NCBI GenBank assembly: GCA_022571885.1
Contig: JACZWZ010000009.1
Span: 1 to 37,221, forward strand
From: Acidobacteriota bacterium
Lineage (GTDB): Bacteria > Actinomycetota > Acidimicrobiia > Spongiisociales > UBA11373
DNA length: 37,221 nucleotides
Direction of reading: 5' to 3'
This document shows positions 7,728 through 16,144 of this stretch, piece after piece (the first letter of the stretch is position 1; each line of letters begins with the position of its first letter). The position numbers and the translations under genes are program-made. The notes beneath the pieces are model-generated. The model was not told where the DNA came from and searched no databases. It saw only the letters and a program-made list of their open reading frames with translations.

Positions 7728-7765
7728 GGCAGCGGAGCAGAGACACGCCGACTCCCGACAAAAGC

Positions 7766-8038
7766 ATGTCACCGAAACCGATCCGCCCGAGTCGAAGGAA
7801 CGTGACCAGTCGCCGACAAACCTCGATCAAGCGCACCGCCCGCAAGGCCGGGGTGGGAGCCGCCGGTGTGGCAACGATCGCCCTCGGCGTCGTCCTCATC
7901 CCCCTGCCCGGGCCGGGGTCGTTGGTGATCTTCGGCGGCCTCACGGTGCTCGGGTCGGAATTCCCCACCGCTCGGCGCCTCTCAGATCGAACCAAGGAAT
8001 CCGTCAGGAGAATGCTGCAGAGAAATCGTCGGCGCTGA
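7766..8038 (+). CDS. PGPGW-family transmembrane protein
   Basis: A 90-residue basic protein with one or two closely spaced membrane segments, GVGAAGVATIALGVVLIPLPGPGSLVIFGGLTVLGSEF, which matches the PGPGW family of small actinobacterial membrane proteins; here the last residue of the motif is Ser in place of Trp. The N- and C-terminal arms are rich in Arg and Lys. It follows marR by 38 bases and may be co-transcribed with it. The start could also be a GTG a dozen codons later. Function is unknown. A strong bidirectional hairpin terminator follows. Confidence 0.8.
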   Translation: MSPKPIRPSRRNVTSRRQTSIKRTARKAGVGAAGVATIALGVVLIPLPGPGSLVIFGGLTVLGSEFPTARRLSDRTKESVRRMLQRNRRR

Positions 8039-8063
8039 ACGAAGCGCGCCCTGACTACTCCAT

Positions 8064-8095
8064 GAGAAAGGGCGGCCGACCGGCCGCCCTTTCTC
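8064..8095. terminator. Bidirectional hairpin terminator
   Basis: A perfect 15-bp stem (8064-8078 with 8081-8095, two-base nominal loop) is GC-rich at the core, with AGAAAG and CTTTCT at the base, which supplies a T-rich 3' side on the plus strand. It lies between two convergent genes. Confidence 0.85.
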
Positions 8096-8110
8096 GCACC
8101 TGGCTTCCAG

Positions 8111-10357
8111 TTACCCGAGCGGAATCAACTGGCCTACTGCGAGGTCGTCGATCGAGTTCGACTGAAGCGACCGCCACGACAGGGTCCAGATCTGATCGCC
8201 TATCACCAGCGAGCGGGTGATCGCCGGATCCTGTGAGTCGAACTGGGGGAAGCAGACCTCGAGCCGATCCCCTTCGTCCATGATCGAGGTGAGATCGACG
8301 CCGTCCTCGGCTGCCAGCGCCACGACTTCGTCGTATGGCAGTGATTCGCATTCGAGTATTCCGGCACCGCCGCGCTGATCTTCGCTGCAGACCTGCACGA
8401 TAATCCCGCCGCCGAATTCGAACTCGGCGCCGAGTGCTCGAAGTTCGTCGACGGTCAACTGGCGGCAATCCGAGGCCACGGCTCCGGCATTGAGCGAGTG
8501 GGTGATTCGACCGAACTCACGGACTCCGTCGTCCGTCTTGAGCACCACCGCGCCGAAGAAGTTCTCCTGCCAGGACTGAACCGGCAGCACCGCCACCGAC
8601 TCTGGTGACCAATACAGGAACGCCAGGTGGTCCCACTCGACGTCGCTGTAGCCGCCTTCCATGGTCCAACTACCCAGTGCACGGGGGTTGGTGGGGTCGC
8701 TGACGTCGAACATGGTGGCCTTGGCTCCGGTGGTGAATCCGTCGTCGGTGGCGTCCTGGCCGATGCCGAGAATGCGATCTGGGCCGATCGGATGCAAGTA
8801 GCCCGAATACCCGGCGATCTTGAGTTCTCCGGCCACCTTCGGTGCCTCCGGGTCACTGAGATCGACCACATAGAAGGGGTCTACCTGGCGAAAGGTGACC
8901 ACATACGCGGCATCTCCGATGAAGCGGACCGAGAAGATTCGCTCCCCGCGGCCCATCTCGCCGACCCGGCCGATCTGCTCGAGCTCCCCGTTGCGTTCCT
9001 GCAAGACGGTCACAAAAGACTCAGAGGTGTCGTCGAAGCCCCACGGCGGACCCTCTGTGGTGGCTACTCGCAGGTTCCCTTCGAATTCATCCATCGCAAA
9101 CTGGTTGAGCAGGTGGCCTCTGACCGTCCCCGAAGCCCGGTACTCGGTCGAACCGCCCGAGATGTCAAACTTGTGAATGGCGGTCGAGTACTCCTCCTCG
9201 ATCCGGCGAACCACGTCCGTCCCCCACACCTCGCTGGGAACCCACACGTTGGTGGACACGTAGAGGCTTTCGGTCGAGGCGTACACCGTCTCGCCCTGGG
9301 CGATCACCGCGGTGCCGTCCGGAGCCCGCAGGCCGTCGGACATGTCGACCGTAAGCACCGCCAGGGTGTCGAACCCGGCGAACTCGGCCGGCCGATGGAC
9401 CTGACCGCAATCGACCAGGAGACCCTGGCTGATGACCTCACCGTCCGTACCGGCGACCAGTGTGTAGTTGGGGAGCCAGGTGTCGATGGTCGAATTGGCG
9501 ATCACCTGCTGATTCGTCTCCAGAGCGATCTGCTCGGCAGCTTGAGTCGACGGGTACACGAACGGGAGGTTGGAGGGATATGCAGAGACAACAATCCGCG
9601 CCGTCCCATCGATCGAACGGGCGCTCAAATAGTTGCCGTCGATGTGCATCGTCCGCACCACCGTCAGGTCTTCGGGATCGGAGAGGTCGACTTCGAACAC
9701 CAGGGTCTTGGGTCCCCCGTATGGTCCGATGCTGTCTGTCTCGCTCTCGGCGAGCAGTGGGATCGCAAATCCGTCGCCGCGGGCGAACACGATCGCCGTG
9801 TTGCCACTCAAGAAGAACCTGTGATCCCAACCGGGCAGAAACAGCGTTCCCAGGAGCCGGCCGGTGCCGTTCGACACCTCGACATAAGACAGTGTCTGGT
9901 TTACGAAGGCCAGAATCCGGCCGCCATCGGTCTTGATGATGTCCGGCTCGTCGACTCCGACGACCTGGACGTTGCTCCCCGAGAAATCGACGCCCTCGCG
10001 AGCCGCGCCGGACACGGAAGGCACCGGTGCGCCACCTACCGCGGCTGAGTCCTCAGCCACCGCAAATACCTCATCTTCGAAGAACGGCGTCGGGAAGAAG
10101 CCGCCCCCTCCGCTGAGACCGTATGGGCCGACCCGCGCCATCGCTTCCGTCTGGAAATAGGCCAAGACGTCGGCACAGGCGTCAAACCGCTGCAGCGAAG
10201 CAACAAACTGGATCGAGTCGGGGTCGAACGAGGCTGCGATGGCGGAGATGCCGGTGCCACCGGTACCCGTTCCGATTGTTGTCGACGACACATCGTCGTC
10301 GGTGCATGCCGACAGCAGCATTACGAACGCTGCGGCAATTGCTAGTGACTTGCGCAT
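8111..10357 (-). CDS. Secreted beta-propeller lipoprotein (Beta_propel family)
   Basis: A 748-residue exported lipoprotein. The signal peptide MRKSLAIAAAFVMLLSAC ends in a lipobox with Cys18, then a Thr/Gly linker. The hallmark VVGVDEPDIIKTDGGRILAF (about residues 125-145) marks the C-terminal beta-propeller domain family (COG4880-like). Repeated blade-like segments follow, for example YVVDLSDPEAPKVAGELKI and TMFDVSDPTNPRALGSWTM. ATG at 10357 has GGAG eight bases upstream; the further ATG at 10390 is less likely. The protein probably acts at the cell surface. Its ligand is unknown and no neighbour suggests one. Confidence 0.88.
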   Translation of the reverse strand: MRKSLAIAAAFVMLLSACTDDDVSSTTIGTGTGGTGISAIAASFDPDSIQFVASLQRFDACADVLAYFQTEAMARVGPYGLSGGGGFFPTPFFEDEVFAVAEDSAAVGGAPVPSVSGAAREGVDFSGSNVQVVGVDEPDIIKTDGGRILAFVNQTLSYVEVSNGTGRLLGTLFLPGWDHRFFLSGNTAIVFARGDGFAIPLLAESETDSIGPYGGPKTLVFEVDLSDPEDLTVVRTMHIDGNYLSARSIDGTARIVVSAYPSNLPFVYPSTQAAEQIALETNQQVIANSTIDTWLPNYTLVAGTDGEVISQGLLVDCGQVHRPAEFAGFDTLAVLTVDMSDGLRAPDGTAVIAQGETVYASTESLYVSTNVWVPSEVWGTDVVRRIEEEYSTAIHKFDISGGSTEYRASGTVRGHLLNQFAMDEFEGNLRVATTEGPPWGFDDTSESFVTVLQERNGELEQIGRVGEMGRGERIFSVRFIGDAAYVVTFRQVDPFYVVDLSDPEAPKVAGELKIAGYSGYLHPIGPDRILGIGQDATDDGFTTGAKATMFDVSDPTNPRALGSWTMEGGYSDVEWDHLAFLYWSPESVAVLPVQSWQENFFGAVVLKTDDGVREFGRITHSLNAGAVASDCRQLTVDELRALGAEFEFGGGIIVQVCSEDQRGGAGILECESLPYDEVVALAAEDGVDLTSIMDEGDRLEVCFPQFDSQDPAITRSLVIGDQIWTLSWRSLQSNSIDDLAVGQLIPLG

Positions 10358-10438
10358 GAGGTTTCTCCAGGTCTTTCCCGTTTCTGTCACCCATCAGACG
10401 GTAACGAGTAGGTCACAGGTTCCCGGGGAATCCGAGAC

Positions 10439-10489
10439 CCGATGCCCGATGCCCGATGCCCGAATCGGGAATCGGGAGTCGGGCATCGG
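10439..10489. repeat. Heptamer array GATGCCC with inverted partner
   Basis: Three tandem GATGCCC words (from 10441) are followed after AAT by a degenerate inverted copy. The arms 10439-10462 and 10466-10489 form a 24-bp hairpin with a few mismatches. It lies between the divergent beta-propeller and surE genes, so it is not placed like a terminator. Confidence 0.85.
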
Positions 10490-10540
10490 AAATCGTCGGA
10501 AGGTGCGAGAGCCTTTTGCCACCGGCACTAGCGTGCACCC

Positions 10541-11326
10541 GTGGTCTTCATCCTCCTCACCAATGACGACGGAATCGAAGCCACCGGGCTGCCCTCCTTT
10601 GCGGATGCTCTTGCAGGTCTTGGAGACATCGAGGTAGTGGTCCCGGATCGGGAGCGATCCTGGGTCGGCAAGGCGATAACTCGATTTGATCCGGTGGCGG
10701 TCAACCGGGTCGAACTGGCTGGCCGGGTGATGCACACCGCAACCGGATTCCCGGCAGATTGTGTCCAGTTGGGCGTGCACGCCTTGTTCGATGCTCGGCC
10801 CGACATCGTGGTCAGTGGCATCAACGTCGGCTACAACCATGGCGCTGCTTACCTCCAGTCGAGTGGCACCGTCGGCGCTGCTCTGGAAGGAGCCATCGCC
10901 GGAATTCCCTCCATTGCCTTCTCGATGGGCACGGCTGGAGGCGACTGGAACACGTGGAAGCTGTGGGCCGAGTCGCCCGAGTCGATCCCCACCTGGGAGC
11001 GCCTCGCCGAGTTGGCCGCCTCGATGGTGGATCAGATGCTGAAGTCCGGGAAGTCGGGTGCGGTGAGCGTCGGGTTACCAGACTCGGCCGACTCCGACAC
11101 CGAGCGCCGGGTGACGACCGTGGCGCGGGTCGGCTACGACCGCCTGTTCGCCGAGACGGCCACCGATGTGTACGAGCACACTTTTGGCGGCCTGCTGGAA
11201 ACCGATACCGACATGGCCGGTACCGACATCGAGGCGGCGCGTACTGGGGTGATCGCGATCACCCCAGTTGGAGGAGCAGGGTTCAGCGAGACGGCGCGAG
11301 CACTGGCCGAAGAGCTGCTGAAGTAG
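10541..11326 (+). CDS. surE: 5'/3'-nucleotidase SurE
   Basis: A 261-residue metal-dependent phosphatase that removes phosphate from nucleoside monophosphates. The N-terminal signature LLTNDDGIEA carries metal ligands Asp9 and Asp10. Ser40 in PDRERSWVG and Asn95 in SGINVGYNHG complete the metal site, and SGTVGAALEGAIAGIPSIAFS follows as in the family. Length is normal. The start is GTG at 10541, placed at the beginning of the first beta strand; no Shine-Dalgarno is visible. In many bacteria surE sits with pcm or nlpD; here its convergent neighbour is an M23 (NlpD-like) peptidase, which may be coincidence. Confidence 0.93.
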   Translation: MVFILLTNDDGIEATGLPSFADALAGLGDIEVVVPDRERSWVGKAITRFDPVAVNRVELAGRVMHTATGFPADCVQLGVHALFDARPDIVVSGINVGYNHGAAYLQSSGTVGAALEGAIAGIPSIAFSMGTAGGDWNTWKLWAESPESIPTWERLAELAASMVDQMLKSGKSGAVSVGLPDSADSDTERRVTTVARVGYDRLFAETATDVYEHTFGGLLETDTDMAGTDIEAARTGVIAITPVGGAGFSETARALAEELLK

Positions 11327-11353
11327 TCCGCCGCCGACTCCCGACGGCACATC

Positions 11354-11411
11354 GACACCCCCCACCAATCGGCCTTCGGCCGACTGACTCCTCCCAAAGG
11401 GGAAAGTGGGT
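11354..11411. repeat. Dispersed palindromic element, copy 1
   Basis: A stretch reading CACCCCCCACCAATCGGC, then a short loop, GGCCGACTG, then ACTCCTCCCAAAGGGGAAAG. It contains two adjacent hairpins. Two related copies in inverted orientation occur at 31434-31551. Here it separates convergent surE and M23 peptidase genes and may help end both transcripts. Confidence 0.7.
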
Positions 11412-11412
11412 T

Positions 11413-12294
11413 CTATTCACAAAGCTCGAACATCAGGAAGTAGGCGTTCTGCAGATTGTCGAGGTCGACGGTCTCGGAGCGAGGCATCCAGCCGAGATGC
11501 AGGTGCGGCGTCAGTGCGTTGCCGGAGGAGCCGGCCAGGCCGAGGAAGTCACCCGCTTCGAGACGGGTTCCCGTCCACAACCACCTGGGCCAGAATTCCA
11601 GGTGGGCGTAGTAGTAGACGTCGCCGGTCGAATCGGCCCTGACGTATACCTGGCGACCGCCGAGATAGTGCCAGTTCGCCTGGATGACGACGCCGTCCTC
11701 GATCGCCACCAACGGTGTACCCGGGTCGGCGTGGAGATCGACGCCCTTGTGGATCCGTCCCCAGGGGCGCGGGAACTCCCACTCATTGCGGAAGAAGGTG
11801 GGGCCATCGACCGGACAGACCCGGTCCGGTGAACCGGGCGCAGCAAGTTCACGGAGTCGCGTAATCGCCTGCTGAAAGCGGATCCAGTCTGGGGCAATCT
11901 GTTCTGATGCCCATACCGCCGCCGCCGACAGGTCGCTGGCGTCGAGGACGGTCGAGATGGCCGCCTCATCGAGTCTCGGATCGAGGTCGTTTACCAGGTG
12001 GGCCGCATCGGGTGGCAGCACAAAGTGGAGGAAGTCATTGGCTCGGGACCGCAGATACCCGATGAAGGCATCTGCTCTGAGCATCCGCGCCTCGACACGA
12101 GAAGCGATGTCGATGACGGGGAGCGGCAACTGCGCCTTCTCCACCCGGAATGCAGTCTCGTAGAAGGCAATCTCGGCCTCCGCCTCCAACACCAGGTCGG
12201 CGATCTCCGTTACTTCTTCGGCACCCGACGGATCGGTCGCCGCCGCCGGCGCGGCGACGACGAAGACAAGGAGGGTCACCAGGAACGATCGCAT
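11413..12294 (-). CDS. M23 family metallopeptidase
   Basis: A 293-residue exported protein with a signal peptide in residues 1-19 (cleavage near AAPAAA). Residues 25-155 are helical and may be a regulatory arm. The C-terminal LytM/M23 domain contains HKGVDLHADPG (Zn ligands His182 and Asp186), His231 in YYYAHLEF, and HLHLGW with ligand His266. All expected zinc and catalytic residues are present, so it should cleave peptidoglycan peptide bridges. ATG at 12294 is directly followed by the signal sequence. It is convergent with surE and divergent from the DUF6529 gene. Confidence 0.9.
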   Translation of the reverse strand: MRSFLVTLLVFVVAAPAAATDPSGAEEVTEIADLVLEAEAEIAFYETAFRVEKAQLPLPVIDIASRVEARMLRADAFIGYLRSRANDFLHFVLPPDAAHLVNDLDPRLDEAAISTVLDASDLSAAAVWASEQIAPDWIRFQQAITRLRELAAPGSPDRVCPVDGPTFFRNEWEFPRPWGRIHKGVDLHADPGTPLVAIEDGVVIQANWHYLGGRQVYVRADSTGDVYYYAHLEFWPRWLWTGTRLEAGDFLGLAGSSGNALTPHLHLGWMPRSETVDLDNLQNAYFLMFELCE

Positions 12295-12389
12295 CGGTGA
12301 GGAAAGGTTACGTCAATCACTCTGTTCAGCAACCCATGGCGTGGAGAATCGGGTTCGGCTAGCGTCTCGGCATCCACCTGAGGGGGTAG

Positions 12390-12953
12390 ATGACCACTGC
12401 TGCCGCGACGGCGCCAACGGTGAACCGACGGCTTGTTCTGGTGATTCTCGTCGGAAGCGCGGTCGCTCTCGGTTTGGGGACATACGGCAACGTCCATGAT
12501 CCGACCGGACGGTCGCTGGTCACCCTGATGTTCACTGCCACCATCAACGCCAAGGTGTGGTTGGCCACCATCGCGGTCGCCCTCGCCAGTTTTCAGCTCA
12601 TCTCGGCGCTTCGCATTTACGGCAAGATCGGCTCGGGTGACGCTCCATCGTGGCTCGGAGGTGCCCATCGCATCAGCGGAACGGCGGCGTTCGTCCTGTC
12701 CATTCCCGTCGCCTACCACTGCTTGTGGGCCCTCGGGTTCACTGCTGATGCCGGCACCAGGATCCTGGTGCACTCGATCCTCGGATGCTTCTTCTATGGG
12801 GCATTCGCGGCAAAGGTACTGGCCGTGCGCTCACCCGGTCTCCCATCGTGGGTTCTCCCGGTCGTGGGAGGGTCCGCCTTTTCGGCGCTGGTGCTCATCT
12901 GGTTCACCAGTTCTTTCTGGTTCTTCACCAACGTCGAATTCCCTGGATTCTGA
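12390..12953 (+). CDS. DUF6529-like membrane protein, possible heme b protein
   Basis: A 187-residue membrane protein with about five hydrophobic segments. Histidines fall at or in the helices: His36, His93 (GGAHRISG), His110 (AYHCLWALGF) and His128 (ILVHSIL). The spacing resembles the bis-His heme sites of cytochrome b561-like and ferric-reductase-like proteins. A GAGGGGG ribosome site lies just before ATG. The gene ends two bases before the start of a blue-copper protein, so the pair is almost certainly one operon. I assign DUF6529 from memory of the family pattern. Heme binding is inferred. Confidence 0.7.
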   Translation: MTTAAATAPTVNRRLVLVILVGSAVALGLGTYGNVHDPTGRSLVTLMFTATINAKVWLATIAVALASFQLISALRIYGKIGSGDAPSWLGGAHRISGTAAFVLSIPVAYHCLWALGFTADAGTRILVHSILGCFFYGAFAAKVLAVRSPGLPSWVLPVVGGSAFSALVLIWFTSSFWFFTNVEFPGF

Positions 12954-12955
12954 CC

Positions 12956-13444
12956 ATGGCCCACAAGAAGCCACTGAACACCGTGATCGGTTGGGTTCTA
13001 GGCACGGCAACTCTCGTGTTCGTCCTGCTGCTCGCAGGGGTTGCCTCGGGCGCCCTCACTGATGATCCACCCGCCGTCAGTCCATACGCATCGGGTCCAT
13101 CCGGCGACGGCGGTGACGCCTTCGATACCGATGGATACGACGCAGGGCCCGATTCGACGACCTCCGACACCACTGCGGCCACAGTCCCGACGGCGACTGC
13201 GGGGATCACGATCCAGAACTTTGCGTTTGGTGATCCAATCACCGTGGCGGCAGGCCAGGAAGTAGTGGTCACCAATAGTGATGGTGTGGCTCACACCTGG
13301 ACCTCGACCGACGCGATATTTGATTCGCGTTCGATTGCAGGAGGTGGCGGTTCGTTCACCTTCTCGTTCGATGAAGCCGGCGAGTACTCCTTCTTCTGCG
13401 CCATCCACCCGACCATGACTGGGTCGATCACAGTCACCGGGTAA
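12956..13444 (+). CDS. Membrane-anchored cupredoxin (type 1 copper protein)
   Basis: A 162-residue protein with an N-terminal membrane anchor (residues about 12-31), a 50-residue Asp/Ser/Thr-rich linker, and a plastocyanin/amicyanin-like domain from residue 84. The four copper ligands are all visible: His113 in VAHTW, then Cys148, His151 and Met154 in FFCAIHPTM. It should carry single electrons outside the membrane. ATG at 12956 follows the DUF6529 stop by two bases. The pairing with a possible heme b membrane protein suggests an electron-transfer module. Confidence 0.9.
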   Translation: MAHKKPLNTVIGWVLGTATLVFVLLLAGVASGALTDDPPAVSPYASGPSGDGGDAFDTDGYDAGPDSTTSDTTAATVPTATAGITIQNFAFGDPITVAAGQEVVVTNSDGVAHTWTSTDAIFDSRSIAGGGGSFTFSFDEAGEYSFFCAIHPTMTGSITVTG

Positions 13445-13536
13445 TCCACTCGGTGCCTGCCGACCGACCGCAGCGAGGTGATGCCGTCGGCGGCCTCGGC
13501 GACGTCAACGTGCGGTTTTCATCGCAGCCCACCTCT

Positions 13537-13542
13537 TACACT
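13537..13542 (+). promoter_or_regulatory. -10-like TACACT just before the VIT1 start
   Basis: TACACT ends eight bases before the ATG at 13551, and no Shine-Dalgarno lies between. This spacing fits a leaderless transcript, common in actinobacteria. The same hexamer stands six bases before the ATG at 17457. No good -35 is seen. Confidence 0.35.
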
Positions 13543-13550
13543 CTCTCTCC

Positions 13551-14279
13551 ATGACGACTCCCCGCCAAACCACCGAGGTCGCGATTCCCTACCGGCCCCA
13601 CGTAGGCCCGAGCCGGCAATACATGCGCGACATCATCCTCGGGGTCAACGACGGTCTGGTCTCGGTCTTCCTGCTGATCACCGGGGTCGTCGGCGGTGGA
13701 TTGGCAGCTCGTGAAGTCCTGCTGGCCGGGTTGGCTGCGAGCGCGGCCGGTGCCATCTCGATGGCGGCCGGCGAGTACATGGCCACCAAGTCGCAGGATG
13801 AGGTGTTCGAGTCAGAACGTGAGTTGGAGATCGAGCATCTGGAGTTCCACCGCGACGTGGAACTCGACGAGATCCGAGAAATGTTCGGCGAGATGGGGCT
13901 GGGGAAGGAGGACGTGGAAGGCATCGTGGAAGCGCTGGACCGCGACGACGAAGCCTTCCTCAAAGTGATGATGGCTCTCGAATTCGGCGTGGTCGAAGAG
14001 GAGCGCCGATCCGCCTACACCGCGGCCGCGTTGTCCGGCTTCTTGTTCCTCGCCGGGTCGTTGCCGTCGGTGGTCCCCTTCTTCTTGGTGGACAGCACCG
14101 GCACGGCCTTGCTGATCGCGGCCATCGGCTCCGGAATCGCGTTGTTCGGTGTCGGCGTCGCCAAGACCTTCGTCACCCGCAAGAACTGGGTGTGGAGCGG
14201 CACCGAAAATGTGCTCATCGCCACCGCCGGAGCGCTCATATCCTTTGGTGTGGGTGCGATCTACAACGCGCTCGCTTGA
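13551..14279 (+). CDS. VIT1/CCC1 family Fe/Mn transporter
   Basis: A 242-residue membrane protein of the vacuolar iron transporter family. The first helices carry the hallmark DIILGVNDGLVSVFLLITGVVGG and AAGAISMAAGEYMATKSQDEVFESE. An acidic cytoplasmic region (about residues 85-150, rich in Glu, with EFHRDVELDEIREMFGEMG) is the likely metal-binding hairpin. Three more helices follow the conserved EEERRSAYTAAALSGFLFLAGSLPS. The direction is probably metal export from the cytosol. The gene is convergent with the cobalamin importer, separated by a heptamer hairpin. Confidence 0.92.
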   Translation: MTTPRQTTEVAIPYRPHVGPSRQYMRDIILGVNDGLVSVFLLITGVVGGGLAAREVLLAGLAASAAGAISMAAGEYMATKSQDEVFESERELEIEHLEFHRDVELDEIREMFGEMGLGKEDVEGIVEALDRDDEAFLKVMMALEFGVVEEERRSAYTAAALSGFLFLAGSLPSVVPFFLVDSTGTALLIAAIGSGIALFGVGVAKTFVTRKNWVWSGTENVLIATAGALISFGVGAIYNALA

Positions 14280-14286
14280 GGAAGGC

Positions 14287-14337
14287 GTTAGGAGTTAGGA
14301 GTTAGGAAAACTCTGCTCTTCCTAATACCTAATACCT
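14287..14337. repeat. Heptamer array GTTAGGA with inverted partner; likely terminator
   Basis: GTTAGGA occurs three times in tandem (14287-14307). After a short loop, CCTAATA occurs twice (14321-14334), giving an imperfect hairpin of about 19 bp with G-U pairs. TTTT follows on the plus strand. The site lies between convergent genes, so it can serve as a bidirectional terminator. Confidence 0.8.
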
Positions 14338-14342
14338 TTTGC

Positions 14343-15113
14343 CTAGCCCCGCCGCCTCGGGACCACCACGATCTGGTCGTCGGGGCCTCTCATCACCGAC
14401 ACCCTGGCTCCGGAAAAGGCGGAGATCGTCGACTCCGTCAGTACCTCGTCGGCGGTGCCCTCGATGGTGATTCTCCCCTCGATCATCAGAGCCAGCCGGT
14501 CGGCGTACTGCGCTGCCAGCGTCAGATCGTGCATCGCCGCCAGCACCGCCAACGACCGCGTCCGGCGCAACTCTGCCACCAGGTCGAGCACCTGCTGACG
14601 GTGTCCAATGTCGAGCGCGCTGGTCGGTTCGTCGAGCAGCAGCACCGGGGCCTCCTGAGCAAGGGCCCGTGCCAGTACACACCGTTGCCGCTCCCCACCC
14701 GAGAGGGAACCGAGCGGCCGATCCGCCAGATGAATGATTCCCAGATCCCACAGTGCAGCCTCGGTGATGGCCACGTCGGCGTCAGTCTCTGCCGCCAGGT
14801 AGCCGAGGTGGGGAGTCCGGCCCAGCAGGACGTAGTCGATCACGTCCATCTCCTCTGGAAGCACCGGGTTCTGGGGCACCACGGCAACCGCTCGCGCCGC
14901 CTCTCGGCGACCCAACTCCGATGAAAGCCGACCCCCGATCCTCACCACTCCATCGTGAGCGACCGTCCCCGAAATGGCTCCCAACAACGATGACTTGCCT
15001 GCCCCGTTTGGTCCGATGAGGCCAAGCCATTCGCCCGGTGCCACCGATAGCGTTACTCCATCCACTGCCGCCCGCCCGTTGTAGCGAACAACGAGTCCCT
15101 GTGTCTCTATCAC
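14343..15113 (-). CDS. btuD: Cobalamin ABC transporter, ATP-binding protein
   Basis: A 256-residue ABC ATPase of the FecE/BtuD type. Walker A is GPNGAGKSS (34-42), the Q-loop Gln is 81, the signature is LSGGERQ (137-143), Walker B is VLLLDEP (157-163), and the H-loop His is in AAMHDLTLAAQ. ATG at 15113 overlaps the TGA of the permease gene, which implies translational coupling. Family members carry iron-siderophore, heme or cobalamin; the upstream cobalamin riboswitch makes vitamin B12 the likely cargo. Confidence 0.88.
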   Translation of the reverse strand: MIETQGLVVRYNGRAAVDGVTLSVAPGEWLGLIGPNGAGKSSLLGAISGTVAHDGVVRIGGRLSSELGRREAARAVAVVPQNPVLPEEMDVIDYVLLGRTPHLGYLAAETDADVAITEAALWDLGIIHLADRPLGSLSGGERQRCVLARALAQEAPVLLLDEPTSALDIGHRQQVLDLVAELRRTRSLAVLAAMHDLTLAAQYADRLALMIEGRITIEGTADEVLTESTISAFSGARVSVMRGPDDQIVVVPRRRG

Positions 15114-16144
15114 TGCGTGCCTCGTTTGCTGGTTCTCAGGATCACCACAAAGAACGGCCCGCCCACAAAGGCCGTCACAACACCGATTGGGATCTCGGAT
15201 GGCGACAAGGCCGTTCGCGCCACCAGGTCGGCAAGAACCAGGAAGGCTGCTCCGCCGAGCACGGTCATTGGGACGATGGCCCGATATGAGGAACCCACCA
15301 GAAGTCGGATCGTGTGCGGTACCACTATCCCTACGAACCCGATCAGCCCACTGGCGGCCACCGCCCCTGCGGTACCCAGGGTTGCGGCGATCACCACCGC
15401 AGCCCGAACCCGCTCCGACCGCACCCCGAGAGTCCTGGCCTCGTCTTCGCCCACCGCCAGCACATCGAGAAGCCTCCGATGCAGAAAGATCGCGACGATG
15501 GAGGTGGCGGCATACGGTGCCATCAGCGCTACATCGCCCCAGCCGGTGGTCCCCAGCCTTCCCAGGATCCAGGCATAGACCTCGCGGATCGTCTCGGCGT
15601 GACGTTGCTGCACGAAGGTCTGCGCAGCCGTCAGAAAGGCGGCCACCGCCACCCCCGCCAGAATCAGCGTGGTACCGGTGCGGCGTCCCCCTCCGGCCGA
15701 CCCCAGGCCGTAGGTGGCAACAACCGCCAGGACTGCTCCTCCGAATGCCGCGATCGGCACCATGACCGAGCCCGAACCGACGGCGACAATGGCGATGGTT
15801 GCCCCCAGACCGGCCCCGGCGGCCACCCCGAGCAGATACGGATCGGCGAGGGGGTTTCGAAACACCCCCTGATACGCTGCTCCGGCCACCGCCAGGGTCG
15901 CTCCGACGAGGGCTCCGAGCACAGCCCGGGGCAGTCGCAACTCCCAGACGATCGCCGCCTGTCGAGCATCGAGACCCGAATCGACATCGACCAACGGGAG
16001 ATGATCGAATATCTCCAGCAAGACGGCGGACGGCTTCAAGTCCACCGGGCCGATCATCACCGCGGCCAGTAACGCCACCAGTAGCACTCCCCCGATCGTC
16101 AGTAGGAAGAGGACCGGGGGGCGGCGGGAGTATCCGACGGTCAT
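15110..16144 (-). CDS. btuC: Cobalamin ABC transporter, permease
   Basis: A 344-residue FecCD/BtuC-type permease with about ten membrane segments. The conserved segments LRLPRAVLGALVGATLAVAGAAYQGVFRNPLADPYLLGVAAGAGLGA and GLIGFVGIVVPHTIRLLVG match the family closely. I chose ATG at 16144, whose ATGA overlaps the stop of the substrate-binding protein; an upstream extension to 16204 would overlap that gene further. With the ATPase it forms the membrane part of the importer. Confidence 0.9.
   Translation of the reverse strand: MTVGYSRRPPVLFLLTIGGVLLVALLAAVMIGPVDLKPSAVLLEIFDHLPLVDVDSGLDARQAAIVWELRLPRAVLGALVGATLAVAGAAYQGVFRNPLADPYLLGVAAGAGLGATIAIVAVGSGSVMVPIAAFGGAVLAVVATYGLGSAGGGRRTGTTLILAGVAVAAFLTAAQTFVQQRHAETIREVYAWILGRLGTTGWGDVALMAPYAATSIVAIFLHRRLLDVLAVGEDEARTLGVRSERVRAAVVIAATLGTAGAVAASGLIGFVGIVVPHTIRLLVGSSYRAIVPMTVLGGAAFLVLADLVARTALSPSEIPIGVVTAFVGGPFFVVILRTSKRGTQ

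Noticed and set aside
8627-10048. A 473-codon plus-strand frame opposite the beta-propeller gene
   Set aside because: It is the antisense shadow of a GC-rich gene. The minus frame has a signal peptide, lipobox and family motif; this one has none.
10759-11832. A 357-codon plus-strand frame over surE and the M23 peptidase
   Set aside because: Runs out of frame through surE and antisense through the peptidase, with low-complexity composition.
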